Part shown: positions 18,296 through 27,305 of the stretch, piece by piece | How positions within the stretch are numbered: the first letter of the stretch is position 1 | How the letters are laid out: each line of letters starts with the position of its first letter | Origin: Streptomyces neyagawaensis | GTDB lineage: Bacteria > Actinomycetota > Actinomycetes > Streptomycetales > Streptomycetaceae | Reading direction: 5' to 3' | Length of the DNA: 59,954 bases | NCBI RefSeq assembly: GCF_023516595.1 | Contig: NZ_JAMGBG010000146.1 | Location: forward strand, 1 to 59,954 | Position numbers and translations under genes: made by a program | Notes under the pieces: generated by a model | Database searches by the model: none | Told to the model about the DNA's origin: nothing | The model's input: the letters and a program-made list of their open reading frames with translations, nothing else

Positions 18296-19132
18296 TCAGT
18301 CCTGGGCGTCCCTGGTGGGCGGCTTGTCGGGGCCGGTGCGGTTCTGCCGGGGTTCCCGCTCCTCCTCCACACGGACGAAACGGTCGAGCAGCGCGTCGAG
18401 CCCGGCGGCCAGGTCTCCCGGTCCGCCCTGCTCGGCGAGGGTGGCGGCGGTTTCTCGGAGCCTGGGCAGTTCCTGGGGCGGCATGCGGTGCAGTCCGAGG
18501 CGGAACGCGGGATCCGATTCCTCGGGGTTGTCCACCATGGCCTGCAGTTCCACGGACACATAGCCGAGGACCCAGCCGGTGAAGGCGCGGAAGACGGCGA
18601 CGGAACGGGTCTCGTCGAGCCCGGCGCCCTGGAGCAGGGCGAGCACCCGCTCGTGGTGCCTGAGGACGGCGAGCGGCCGCCGGGCCAGCGGGACCGCCAG
18701 CATGCGCGTGGAGAGAAGCGGCATCACCTGGGGGTGGGCCAGACAGACCTCGTGCGTCGCCCGCGCGATCCGGTGGAGTTCGGCGCGCCATGCGGAAGCC
18801 CGGGCCCGGGCGTCGACGGCCGTCGTGCCGGGTTCGGGTCCGGCGGCCAGCTGTTCCTCCAGCTCGAGGTACAGGGCTTCGACCAGACCGTCCAGGAGCG
18901 CGTCCTTGCTCGCCGCGTACCGGTAGAGCGCCATCGCTTCCACGCCGAGCTCAGCGCCCAGCCGGCGCATGCTCAGGGCCGAGAGTCCCTCGCGGTCCAC
19001 CAGCTGCAGGGCGCTGGCCAGCACGCGCTCCCGGCTCAGCCGGCCGTAGTGGCCACGGTCGCTGGCGCGTCGCGCCGGACTGGCTCCGGCTCCCTCGCTC
19101 CTCTTTCGTGGTGCCGCCTGCTCCTTGGCCAT
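18296..19132 (-). CDS. TetR-family transcriptional regulator
   Basis: 278-residue DNA-binding repressor-type protein. The HTH lies at about 33-80: SRERVLASALQLVDREGLSA, then MRRLGAELGVEAMALYRYAA and SKDALLDGLV. The C-terminal region is of the TetR_C type (LHRIARATHEVCLAHPQVMP) and ends in a charged, flexible tail. ATG at 19132 follows GGAGGCGAGG. The gene diverges from the polysaccharide operon, and the 156-bp gap holds the promoter and tandem palindrome at 19177-19229. The same palindrome pair occurs at three other promoters of the cluster, making this protein the best local candidate for the cluster regulator. It could instead control the convergent MFS gene. Confidence 0.92.
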   Translation of the reverse strand: MAKEQAAPRKRSEGAGASPARRASDRGHYGRLSRERVLASALQLVDREGLSALSMRRLGAELGVEAMALYRYAASKDALLDGLVEALYLELEEQLAAGPEPGTTAVDARARASAWRAELHRIARATHEVCLAHPQVMPLLSTRMLAVPLARRPLAVLRHHERVLALLQGAGLDETRSVAVFRAFTGWVLGYVSVELQAMVDNPEESDPAFRLGLHRMPPQELPRLRETAATLAEQGGPGDLAAGLDALLDRFVRVEEEREPRQNRTGPDKPPTRDAQD

Positions 19133-19176
19133 GCCTCGCCTCCAGATCTTCCCGCCCGCGCCATGCCCCGCTCGTG

Positions 19177-19229
19177 TTGACTCTACGCATTCATGGGAGC
19201 AGGATGTACGTATACAGCGTAAATATACG
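19177..19229 (+). promoter_or_regulatory. Polysaccharide promoter A with tandem-palindrome operator
   Basis: A -35 box TTGACT (19177-19182) is followed after 17 bp by a -10-like CAGGAT (19200-19205). Two 12-bp palindromes start there: TGTACGTATACA (19205-19216), one base, then CGTAAATATACG (19218-19229). The operator covers the expected transcription start, so a bound protein should repress the operon starting at 19289. The TetR gene diverges from this site and may be autoregulated through it. Confidence 0.8.
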
Positions 19230-19288
19230 GCACTGACGCATGTGGCGCCCTTCCCACCCCCAAGAAGGCCAGCGCGGGGAGTAAAGAA

Positions 19289-22120
19289 ATGACAGTCCAC
19301 CGGCTGCGGCCCCGGCAGGAACCAGCCGATCACACCGGGCCTGCCCTGAACGGCGTGTCGCACACGTATGCCGGCACCCCGGAGTGCACGGAGGAACCGG
19401 GCGTGCCCTTCGCCGTGACCCGGATCAGCCCGGCGGCCCGGAGGGCGGCACAGCGGGTGCTCGCCTCGGGCTGGGTGACCACCGGCCACGAGACGGAGCT
19501 CTTCGAGCAAGAGTTCGCGGCTTACGTTGGGGCCGAGCACGCGGTCGCCGTGAGCTCGTGCACGGCGGCGCTCGAACTGGCGCTGCGCGCCCTGCGGTTG
19601 CCGCCCGGCGGGACGGTCCTGGTCCCGGCTGTGACCTTCTGCGGCGCGGCCCAGGCGGTCCTGCACGCCGGGCTGCGGCCCGTGCTGGTCGACGTCGACC
19701 CGCGCACCGCCTTGCCGACCGCCGCCGATGTGGCCCGGGCCGCCCGAGCCTGCGGATGCCCGCACGCGATGATGGTCCTGCACTACGCCGGGGCACCGGC
19801 ACCGGTCGCCGAGCTGGCGCAGGCCGCGCGGCTGCCCCTCACCCACGTCATTGAGGACGCCGCCCACGCCCTGGGCGCGACGGTGGGGGACCGGCCCGTG
19901 GGAAGCCTGTCGCGGGCGACCTGCTTCAGCTTCTACGCCACCAAGAACCTGCCCATCGGTGAGGGCGGCATGGTGACAACGGACGACCCGGAGATCGCCG
20001 AGCGGATCCATCGCGCGAGGCTCCACGGAATGTCCGCCGACGCCTGGCGACGGAACATGCCGGGCGGCAGCTGGCGCTACACCGTCGAGGAAGCGGGCCT
20101 GAAGGCCAACATGACGGATGTCCAGGCCGCCATCGGGCGGGCCCAGCTCTGTCACCTCGACGACTGGCAGCGGCGGCGGCACGCCGTGGCCGCCCGGTAC
20201 GAGGCGGAACTGAAGTCCGTTCCGGGGCTTGAGCCACTCGATGTCACGACACCCGGCCGGCACGCCCGGCACCTGTACGTGGTGCGCGTACTGGACGAGT
20301 ACGGGATCGGCCGGGACGAGCTGATCGACCGGCTTGCGGAGCGTGGGATCGGCACTTCGGTCCACTTCATCCCCCTGCACCACATGCCGTACTTCCAGCG
20401 GACCGCGATCACCCCGGCCGGAGGTCTGCCGGGAGCCGACGAGCTGTTCTCCCGGCTGCTGTCCCTGCCTCTGTACCCCGGCCTCACCGAGCGCATGGTC
20501 GACCGGGTCTGCGGGGAGCTGGCCCGGCTCGCCCCGGCGCGGGGCGCCGCCCGGTCCCGCCCCGTGTCGTCCGCCACCCCCGTGTCGTCCGCCGCCCCCG
20601 TGTCAGCCGTCGCCGAGCGTTCGGGGAAGCCGGGGCCGGGCCGGCAGAGGCCCGCCGGACTGCGCACCCTGGTGATCGGGGCCGGGGAGGCCGGGCAGGC
20701 GCTCGCCCGGGACCTGGCGGGGACACCAGAGTTCGGGCTCGCCCCCGTGGGCTTCCTCGACGATTCCCCGGCCAAACGCCGTGCCGCGTTCATCGGCGGT
20801 CTGCCCGTCCTCGGGGGCCTGGACGACACCCGGGCGTGCGCGCTGGCCCACCGGATCGAGGCGGTTGTGGTGGCCATCCCCGGTCTGAGCCCGGATCGCT
20901 TCCGCCAAGTGGCGCATGCGGCCGAGGCCACAGGGGCCAGCGTCCGGTATCTGCCGTCGTTCATCGCGGCGCTCCGCCGCGACGTCGTGGGCAGCGACAT
21001 GCGAGCACTCGATGTGAACGAGCTCATCGGCCGCGCCGAGATGCACGTGGTGAGCCCCGGGGCGGGCGCAACGATCGTCGGCCGCCGGGTTCTGGTGACC
21101 GGTGCCGGAGGGTCGATCGGCAGCGAGCTGTGCCACCAGGTGCGCGCCTTCGGACCGAGCCGACTCTTCCTGCTCGACCACGACGAGTCGAATCTGCACC
21201 GGTTGCAGCTGGAGCTGTACGGCGACGCACTGCTCAGCGACGACATTGTGATCTCGGACATCCGCGACCGACCCCGCATCGACCAGATCTTCCGCGAGCT
21301 GCGCCCCGAGGTGGTGTTCCACGCCGCCGCGCACAAACATCTGCCTCTCCTGGAGCGGCACCCTGGCGAGGGCGTGAAGTCGAATGTGATGGGGACCGCG
21401 AATCTGGTGCAGGCCGCGACCGAGGTCGGAACCGAACGGTTCGTGCTGATCTCCACCGACAAGGCGGCCGACCCCGTGTCGGTGCTCGGCGCGACCAAGC
21501 GGCTGGCCGAGCTCCTCGTGCGGGAGGGCCAGAAGAACGCCCCGCCCGGGTCCGTCTTCGCGGCCGTCCGTTTCGGAAATGTGCTGGGCAGCCGCGGTTC
21601 GTTGCTGTCGGTGGTGGCCGAACAGTTGAGCGCCGGTTCCCCGGTGACCGTCACGCACCCCGAAGTGACGCGGTTCTTCATGACCATCGAGGAGGCCGTC
21701 GGGCTTGTCCTGGAGGCCGCGCGGATGGCCCGGGGCGGCGAGGTGTTCGTCCTGGACATGAGCAGCCCCGTGCGGGTCGTGGACCTCGTCCGTAAGTTCG
21801 CCCGCTCCGTGAACGTACCGGACGTGGACATCCGCTTCACCGGTCTGCGGCCGGGCGAGAAGCTCGACGAGACCCTGTTCTCCGAGCAGGAGGGGCACAC
21901 ACGGACCTCCCATCCGCGGATTCTCTCGGCGACGTCCAACCCCGGCGAGGAGCACGGCGTCCGGCTGGCCGACCGGCTTCCCGCCCTGTACACCGCGGCG
22001 GAGCACAACGACCCCGCCCGGGTGCGCCGTGTGCTGGCTCAACTCCTCCCCGGTTTCCCCGCGTCGGAGACGGCACAGTCGCACTCCGTCATGACCGATC
22101 CGTACCCGGACGACTTCTGA
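19289..22120 (+). CDS. Fusion of sugar C4-aminotransferase (PglE-like) and 4,6-dehydratase (PglF/CapD-like)
   Basis: 943 residues making an amino-dideoxy sugar nucleotide. Residues about 25-420 are a DegT/DnrJ/EryC1 PLP aminotransferase (GWVTTGHETELFEQEFA, VAVSSCTAALELAL, IEDAAHALGA, FYATKNLPIGEGG with the PLP lysine). A repeat-rich linker (about 420-455) leads to a Rossmann domain (VIGAGEAGQALARDL) and a CapD-type dehydratase (VLVTGAGGSIGSEL; STDKAADP; ATKRLAE; FGNVLGSRGS). In ordinary CapD/WbpM proteins transmembrane helices precede the Rossmann domain; here the aminotransferase takes their place. The expected product is a UDP-4-amino-4,6-dideoxy-HexNAc, as in bacillosamine synthesis, though no PglD-like acetyltransferase is present. 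ATG follows GGGGAG with 7-bp spacing. The stop overlaps the LCP gene as TGATG. Confidence 0.92.
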   Translation: MTVHRLRPRQEPADHTGPALNGVSHTYAGTPECTEEPGVPFAVTRISPAARRAAQRVLASGWVTTGHETELFEQEFAAYVGAEHAVAVSSCTAALELALRALRLPPGGTVLVPAVTFCGAAQAVLHAGLRPVLVDVDPRTALPTAADVARAARACGCPHAMMVLHYAGAPAPVAELAQAARLPLTHVIEDAAHALGATVGDRPVGSLSRATCFSFYATKNLPIGEGGMVTTDDPEIAERIHRARLHGMSADAWRRNMPGGSWRYTVEEAGLKANMTDVQAAIGRAQLCHLDDWQRRRHAVAARYEAELKSVPGLEPLDVTTPGRHARHLYVVRVLDEYGIGRDELIDRLAERGIGTSVHFIPLHHMPYFQRTAITPAGGLPGADELFSRLLSLPLYPGLTERMVDRVCGELARLAPARGAARSRPVSSATPVSSAAPVSAVAERSGKPGPGRQRPAGLRTLVIGAGEAGQALARDLAGTPEFGLAPVGFLDDSPAKRRAAFIGGLPVLGGLDDTRACALAHRIEAVVVAIPGLSPDRFRQVAHAAEATGASVRYLPSFIAALRRDVVGSDMRALDVNELIGRAEMHVVSPGAGATIVGRRVLVTGAGGSIGSELCHQVRAFGPSRLFLLDHDESNLHRLQLELYGDALLSDDIVISDIRDRPRIDQIFRELRPEVVFHAAAHKHLPLLERHPGEGVKSNVMGTANLVQAATEVGTERFVLISTDKAADPVSVLGATKRLAELLVREGQKNAPPGSVFAAVRFGNVLGSRGSLLSVVAEQLSAGSPVTVTHPEVTRFFMTIEEAVGLVLEAARMARGGEVFVLDMSSPVRVVDLVRKFARSVNVPDVDIRFTGLRPGEKLDETLFSEQEGHTRTSHPRILSATSNPGEEHGVRLADRLPALYTAAEHNDPARVRRVLAQLLPGFPASETAQSHSVMTDPYPDDF
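20561..20608 (+). repeat. 18-bp tandem repeat in the linker of the fusion gene
   Basis: CCCGTGTCGTCCGCCACC (20561-20578) is repeated with one change (20579-20596) and again as a 12-base partial copy (20597-20608). It encodes Pro-Val-Ser-Ser-Ala-(Thr/Ala) units between the aminotransferase and dehydratase halves and marks the fusion joint as a flexible spacer. Confidence 0.85.
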
Positions 22121-23163
22121 TGTCCGGGCACCGCGACTGGCCCCGGTGGGCCCCGAGGCAGCGTCCAGAGGCGCGTCACCGGACGCGCCGCCTCCTGCGC
22201 GGGATGCTGGTCTTCGCTCTCGTCACCGTGCTCGCTCTGCTGGGGCTCGGCATCGGCGGTGTCTGGTGGGCGACCAATCACTACGGCGACCAAGTCACCA
22301 GGATCCCCCACGCGTTCCCGGACAGCTCCCGGCCGCCCAAGGCGGAGGGAGCCAAGGGGACCACCTTCCTGCTGGCCGGAGTCGACAGCCGCTCCCGCGA
22401 GCCGACCACCGGACGCGATGCCACTACGCGGCTGTGGAAGTACGGGGCGCAGCGCAGCGACACGTTGATGCTGGTGCATCTCGGTCCCGGCGAGCGCACG
22501 GCGTCCACGGTGTCCATCCCCCGGGACAGCTGGGTGCCCATCCCCGGCCACGGGTCCGCGAAGATCAATGCCGCGTTCTCCTGGGGTGGTCCGCCCCTGC
22601 TCATCCAGACGGTGGAGCAGCTCACCGGGACCCGTGTCGACCACTTCGGCGTCATCGACTGGTACGGGTTCAGGTCCCTCACGGACGCAGTCGGAGGAGT
22701 ACCCGTCACCGTCCCGGAAGACTCCTACGACACGGAGCAGCACCGGCATTTCACGGCCGGCACCCACACCATGGACGGCGAGGAGGCGCTGGCGTACGTC
22801 CGGCAGCGCCACGGTCTGCCCGGCGGCGAGCTGGACCGGATCAAACGGCAGCAGCAGTTCCTGCGCAGCCTGGTCGGCGAGGTGCGCGGCGAGGTCGGCG
22901 TCACCGATCCGCTCGGGACCGCTCGCATGCTCGACGCGATCACCCGAACGGTGAGCGTGGACGACGGGATGTCCAACGGCGAACTGCGCGACCTGGCGCT
23001 CGGCCTGCGCCACCTGAATACCTCGGACACTTCCTTCGCCACCGCGCCGATCGTCCGGTCCGAGATGATCCGAGGGCAGTATGCCCTGATCCTGGACAGG
23101 GAGAAGCTGCGGGCACTGTGTCGCGCGGTCGAGACGGAACACCCGCCCCGCACCGGGAAGTGA
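22120..23163 (+). CDS. LytR-CpsA-Psr (LCP) family cell-wall glycopolymer ligase
   Basis: 347 residues. A basic cytoplasmic N-terminus and one transmembrane helix (about 28-48) are followed by an extracellular LCP domain: TTFLLAGVDSR, YGAQRSDTLMLVHL, STVSIPRDSWVPIPGHGSAK with the conserved arginine and aspartate, INAAFSWGG, and YVRQRHGLPGGELDRIKRQQ near the end. LCP enzymes transfer polymers from undecaprenyl carriers to peptidoglycan or other wall glycans, so the product of this cluster is probably wall-anchored. The ATG overlaps the previous stop (TGATG). Confidence 0.93.
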   Translation: MSGHRDWPRWAPRQRPEARHRTRRLLRGMLVFALVTVLALLGLGIGGVWWATNHYGDQVTRIPHAFPDSSRPPKAEGAKGTTFLLAGVDSRSREPTTGRDATTRLWKYGAQRSDTLMLVHLGPGERTASTVSIPRDSWVPIPGHGSAKINAAFSWGGPPLLIQTVEQLTGTRVDHFGVIDWYGFRSLTDAVGGVPVTVPEDSYDTEQHRHFTAGTHTMDGEEALAYVRQRHGLPGGELDRIKRQQQFLRSLVGEVRGEVGVTDPLGTARMLDAITRTVSVDDGMSNGELRDLALGLRHLNTSDTSFATAPIVRSEMIRGQYALILDREKLRALCRAVETEHPPRTGK

Positions 23164-23171
23164 GCCACGCG

Positions 23172-24794
23172 ATGAGCCTGCGGCACTCTGCGAGCCGGGT
23201 TCCCACCGGGCGCGCGACGCGGGAGGCGCCCTCGCACGGTGCCCCCGCAGAGACGGACCGGTCGGGGATGGACGAATCGGGGAAGGATGACTCCGGGACG
23301 GAGGCTGCCGGAACGGGCAGGCCCGCGCGGGGGCTGTTGCCAGGCGTGAGCTTCAGCGCGCTGGCTCAGGCGGCGCCGCTGCTCACCAATCTGGCACTCA
23401 CGCCTTACCTCATCCGCCATCTGGGCCTCGACCGGTTCGGCGTCTGGTCGCTGATCCTGGTCTTCCTTGCCACGCTCACCGTGCTGGACGGAGGTATCGG
23501 CGCGTCCCTGGCCCGCTTCCACGCCTACCACGGCGCGCACGGCGACCGGGAGGGCACTGGACGGCTGGTGGTCGGGTCGCTCGCGGTCTTCGTCGTGCTG
23601 GGCGTGCTGGTCACAGGCGTGTGCCTGCTGCTCGCTCCCACGATCACCTCCGCCCTGGACGTACCGCCCAGGCTGCGGGGTGAGGCGCAACAGCTGTTGC
23701 TGGCCCTCGGCCCCCTGCTCGCCCTGGCCCTGGCCTCCAATTCCGCCATCGCGCTGCTGCAGGCGAACGCCCGATTCGGCTCTCTGGCGGCCGTCAGCGG
23801 GGGGGCGTGTCTGGCCTACGGCGTGGCCGTGATCGTGCTGATCGATCACGGCCAGGATCTGCCGCTGCTCGCGGTGCTGACGGCTGGCAGATATCTGTTC
23901 GTGACGGTCGTCGGCCTCTGCGCCGGGGCGCGGCACATCCGCGTCCGGAGACCGCTGCTCCCCCCGCGGGCCGAGCGCCGTGACTTCGTCGGTTACGCCA
24001 CCCGGATGCAGCTGTCCGGTTTCACGGTCTTCCTCAACGGAGAGATCGACGCCTTGGTGATCGCCGCGCTGCTGCCGGTGCGCTACGTCGGCATCTATGC
24101 CGCCGGCTATCAGGCCGCAACGGCCCTGCGCAGCCTTCCGCTGTACGCCTTCCCGCCGGTCCTCACCCGCATGACACAGGTTTATGCCCTGCGCGGGCTC
24201 ACGGGCGTGGTGCGGGAGTTCCATGTCCTGCAGGCCCGCTGGCTGCCTGCCGTCCTCACCTATGGGGTCGTGACGACCACGGCGGTGGGGCTCGCGGTCC
24301 AAGTGTGGCTCGGCACCGGGCTCGCCCTCAGCGGAGCTGTCGCCGCTGTCCTGCTGGCCGGATACGTGGTACAGGTGGCGCTCACCGGCGTACGGACCTG
24401 TTTCGTGCGGGCGATCGGTCGGCCTGGGTACGAGACGCGCTATTCCTGGTGCGCGTCAGCGGTGAACCTCGCCCTCACCGTTCCACTGACGCTGCTGTTC
24501 GGGGTCATCGGCGTGGTCCTGGCGACCGCGATCGGGCTCATGGTCGGTTCGCTGTACTTCGTCGTCCTGTGCCGACGGCTGGCGGGACTGCGGGAGCAGC
24601 GGCTGCCAAGGCGGTGGCTGCCGGCGACCGTGCTGGCCGCGGTCATGGCCTGTCTCGGGGACCTGCTGATACTGCGGCTGGGATGGCACGGAGCGCTGCC
24701 GCTGCTGCTGGCCGGCCTCCCCGTGCTCGTCGGCCTTGCCGCCGCCTCGGCCCTGATGCTGCGCGAGGTCGCGGCCCACCGCGTCCCGGAGTAG
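23172..24794 (+). CDS. Wzx-type polysaccharide flippase
   Basis: 540 residues with a disordered, acidic N-terminal tail of about 55 residues (MDESGKDDSGTEAAG) and about 12-14 transmembrane helices of the MATE/RfbX kind (PLLTNLALTPYLIRHLGLDRFGVWSLI; GYATRMQLSGFTVFLNGEID). It should flip lipid-linked repeat units across the membrane for the polymerase encoded at 25911-27290. Start is ATG at 23172; a GTG at 23160 overlapping the LCP stop would add four residues. Both have only moderate ribosome sites. Confidence 0.88.
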   Translation: MSLRHSASRVPTGRATREAPSHGAPAETDRSGMDESGKDDSGTEAAGTGRPARGLLPGVSFSALAQAAPLLTNLALTPYLIRHLGLDRFGVWSLILVFLATLTVLDGGIGASLARFHAYHGAHGDREGTGRLVVGSLAVFVVLGVLVTGVCLLLAPTITSALDVPPRLRGEAQQLLLALGPLLALALASNSAIALLQANARFGSLAAVSGGACLAYGVAVIVLIDHGQDLPLLAVLTAGRYLFVTVVGLCAGARHIRVRRPLLPPRAERRDFVGYATRMQLSGFTVFLNGEIDALVIAALLPVRYVGIYAAGYQAATALRSLPLYAFPPVLTRMTQVYALRGLTGVVREFHVLQARWLPAVLTYGVVTTTAVGLAVQVWLGTGLALSGAVAAVLLAGYVVQVALTGVRTCFVRAIGRPGYETRYSWCASAVNLALTVPLTLLFGVIGVVLATAIGLMVGSLYFVVLCRRLAGLREQRLPRRWLPATVLAAVMACLGDLLILRLGWHGALPLLLAGLPVLVGLAAASALMLREVAAHRVPE

Positions 24795-24847
24795 GACTGT
24801 CAGTGAGGAAGCCCGGAGGAGAATTGTCGGTGGAGAGGGAGGCCCCC

Positions 24848-26017
24848 ATGAACCCCGTCGTCGCACAAGGGTCCGGTGCCTCCCGGGCCAGACGCGTTCT
24901 GATCCTTGCCCAGCTGGATGGCTTCGCCAACAGCGTCAAACCCCTGGCCATCGAGCGGTTCCTGAGGGAACGCGGTCACGATGTGCACTTGGTGGACACC
25001 AACTGCCTGGCCAGGGCTTCCAGCAAGGCGGGGTCCCTCGGACGGAAACTGCCGGGGTCCCTGCGGCCCGCCCGGCTCACGCTCTACGCCAACGACGTGG
25101 CGTCCAAGGTGCTCACTCGCCGATGGCTGTTCGGGCGCCGCCATCTGTCGTACTACGTGCTGCTTGCCGATCACCATCTGCGGCGCCACATCCTCGCCGA
25201 CCGGCTGGAACTCGACGACTACGACCTCGTCATCTGTGAAACCCCTTATGACGCCGGGGTGCTGACCACCAGTACGTCGGCCGAGACCCTGTACGACTGT
25301 CCCAACCCCTGGGCCGACGAAGTGTTCTACGAAAGCCGGCTCACGGACAGGCAGCACAGGAGGTTCCGCAGCTGGGAGCGGCGCTTCCTGGAGGACATGG
25401 AGCACCTGTCCTTCTCGTGGGAGTCCTACGGCCGGTATGCCAGAGAGCACTACGGGATCAGCGGACGGAATTTCCTTCAGCTCAACTGGGGGTGTACACC
25501 GTCGGCGGAGCGGTCCCGCTTCGCCGATCCGCCGCGGGTGGTCTATCTCGGTTCGCTCAGCTCACAGTTCATCGACGTCCCGCTGCTGGCACGCCTGAGC
25601 CGGCGTTATCCGTACATCGACGTGTACGGAGGGCCGCCGCCCGATCCGGCCCTTGGCCTGAACTACCGCGGCTACGCGTCGCCCGACGTGCTGCGCCAGT
25701 ACCAGTTCGGGCTGATCACGTGTACCAGGGACCTGCTGCGCCGGGAGGGTTTCTCGGCCAAGCACCTGCACTACCTGGCGCACGGCCTTCCCGTCCTCGT
25801 CCCCGAATGGCGGCGCCACCTTGACCTGCTGCGCGGATCCGTTCCCTACACCGAGGAGTCGTTCGCGTCGGTTGTCGACGGACTCGGAGACGAGGACCGG
25901 TGGCTGCGGGTCAGTGACGAGGCGTACGAGCAAGCACGGTTGCTGGACTGGAACCGGACGCTGCAACCCCTGGAGCGGCTGCTCGACGAACGGCCGCGGG
26001 CACGAGCACGGCGGTGA
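24848..26017 (+). CDS. Glycosyltransferase-like protein
   Basis: 389 residues with a GT-B-like layout: VLILAQLDGFANSVKPLAIERFLRERGHDV at the N-terminus, LELDDYDLVICETPYDAG, and a second half with PPRVVYLGSLSS, DVYGGPPPDPALGLNYRGYA and GFSAKHLHYLAHGLPVLVPEW, which looks like a sugar-nucleotide-binding half. The sugar is not identifiable. ATG at 24848 has GGGAGG five bases upstream; GTG at 24830, with GGAGGAG eight bases upstream, is an equally good start. It is the last gene of the operon from promoter A, and its last 107 bases overlap the convergent polymerase gene. Confidence 0.8.
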   Translation: MNPVVAQGSGASRARRVLILAQLDGFANSVKPLAIERFLRERGHDVHLVDTNCLARASSKAGSLGRKLPGSLRPARLTLYANDVASKVLTRRWLFGRRHLSYYVLLADHHLRRHILADRLELDDYDLVICETPYDAGVLTTSTSAETLYDCPNPWADEVFYESRLTDRQHRRFRSWERRFLEDMEHLSFSWESYGRYAREHYGISGRNFLQLNWGCTPSAERSRFADPPRVVYLGSLSSQFIDVPLLARLSRRYPYIDVYGGPPPDPALGLNYRGYASPDVLRQYQFGLITCTRDLLRREGFSAKHLHYLAHGLPVLVPEWRRHLDLLRGSVPYTEESFASVVDGLGDEDRWLRVSDEAYEQARLLDWNRTLQPLERLLDERPRARARR

Positions 26018-27290
26018 CGAGGGCGAAGGTCAGGGAATTGCTGATGCTGAACGACCAGGGGCGTTCCAGGATCGAGGCGAGCAGGACGGGCAGCAGCACG
26101 CTCGCGGCGACGGGGAAGCCGGCGAAGCCGCCCCTGAGCAGCAGGCAGAGCAGCAACAGGAGGAAGAGAGCGAGGCCGACGAACCCGCCCGCGTACAGGA
26201 CGTCGATCCACTGGTTGTGCAGCGACGGCGAGACGGCGGCGGGGATCTCGCCCGCGTGGTATTTGGTCGGCCACGCCTTGCCGCCGAATCCCAGGAGGGG
26301 CGATCTGTGCAGCTCGTCCCTGGCCATGTCCCAGATGGTGGCGCGGTCCCCGAGGCTGTCGGCATTCGGGTGGCGCAAGGGGGTGGCGAGGCCGATGGCG
26401 GCCGCCGCACCCAGGACCGGCACGCCGAACAGGACGCGTCCGAGCGACACACGTGCGGCGCCGTCCGCCGCTTCCTCCGGGAGTCTCGGGCGCAGGATCA
26501 TCATGAAGGCCACGACTGCGACGGCGGTGATGTCGGCCAGCCTGCTTCCGGTGGCGACTGCCACGAAGGCGACATAGCACGCCAGGAGGATCCGCACGCC
26601 TCCACGCAGCCCCAGCCAGACGAAGGGGATGCCGGCGATCAGCAACAGGCTGAAGATGTTCTCGTTGGTGAAGACGCCTGCGTAGAGGACCCCCAGCGGG
26701 CCGCACGGGTTGTCGGCCCGGCACTCCCGCATGACGGTGGCCGGCTCGATGAGTGCCTGGACCCCGCCCAGAACCGTGGACAGCAGGACGACGGCCGCCG
26801 CGCCCAGCAACGCCGGGCGCCCCGGACGGGCGACGGCCGCCGCAAGAAGGGCCACCAGCAGGGCGATCTGTCTGGGCGTGAGGAACTGCTGTCCGTGGAG
26901 GGCGTCGGAGAAGGCGAGCAGCAGGACGAGCAGGCACGCGATGAGTGGCGCGACATTGATCCGCGCGTGGGCGGAGAGCAGCCGGTGGAGGACGAACGCC
27001 ACGCACCCGGCGAGCATGATGGTGTTGGCCACCGACCCGATCTGGTTCACCCACTGGGGGAACCCGGTCACCACTTCACCCAGTGGGTCGAGCCGTTCCG
27101 GCCGGCCCGAGTTCATCACGTAGACGACGGTCGGAACATTGGCCAGCACGCCGACCAGGAAGACCATGGTCGATGTAAGGTCCCAGTCCCCGAAGGCGCG
27201 GGCGCGCCGGAGAGCCACCGTTGCCGGTATCAGTGACAACAGGGCCAAGATCCCCATGACCATTGCTATATCGGCCTGTTGCTGTGTCAT
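25911..27290 (-). CDS. O-antigen ligase/polymerase-like membrane protein (Wzy)
   Basis: 459 residues, about 11-12 transmembrane segments and a large outer loop in the second half (SRLADITAVAVV, then LGDRATIWDMARDELHRSPLLGFGGKAWPT and SLHNQWIDVLYAGGFVGLALFLL), the layout and motif style of Wzy_C/O-antigen ligase proteins. It probably polymerises repeat units outside the membrane. ATG at 27290 follows GGCGAGGC and lies 15 bp after the Wzz/BY-kinase gene, forming a two-gene minus-strand operon. Its 3' end overlaps the convergent glycosyltransferase gene by 107 bp. Confidence 0.88.
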   Translation of the reverse strand: MTQQQADIAMVMGILALLSLIPATVALRRARAFGDWDLTSTMVFLVGVLANVPTVVYVMNSGRPERLDPLGEVVTGFPQWVNQIGSVANTIMLAGCVAFVLHRLLSAHARINVAPLIACLLVLLLAFSDALHGQQFLTPRQIALLVALLAAAVARPGRPALLGAAAVVLLSTVLGGVQALIEPATVMRECRADNPCGPLGVLYAGVFTNENIFSLLLIAGIPFVWLGLRGGVRILLACYVAFVAVATGSRLADITAVAVVAFMMILRPRLPEEAADGAARVSLGRVLFGVPVLGAAAAIGLATPLRHPNADSLGDRATIWDMARDELHRSPLLGFGGKAWPTKYHAGEIPAAVSPSLHNQWIDVLYAGGFVGLALFLLLLLCLLLRGGFAGFPVAASVLLPVLLASILERPWSFSISNSLTFALVTAVLVPAAVRRAAAPGVAASGSSPATVLARTPRH

Positions 27291-27305
27291 ACGTTGCCTC
27301 GCCGC

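Noticed and set aside
20561..20608. Tandem repeat considered as a CRISPR-like or recombination element
   Set aside because: The units are contiguous, in frame and only 18 bp long, without spacers. They encode a linker.
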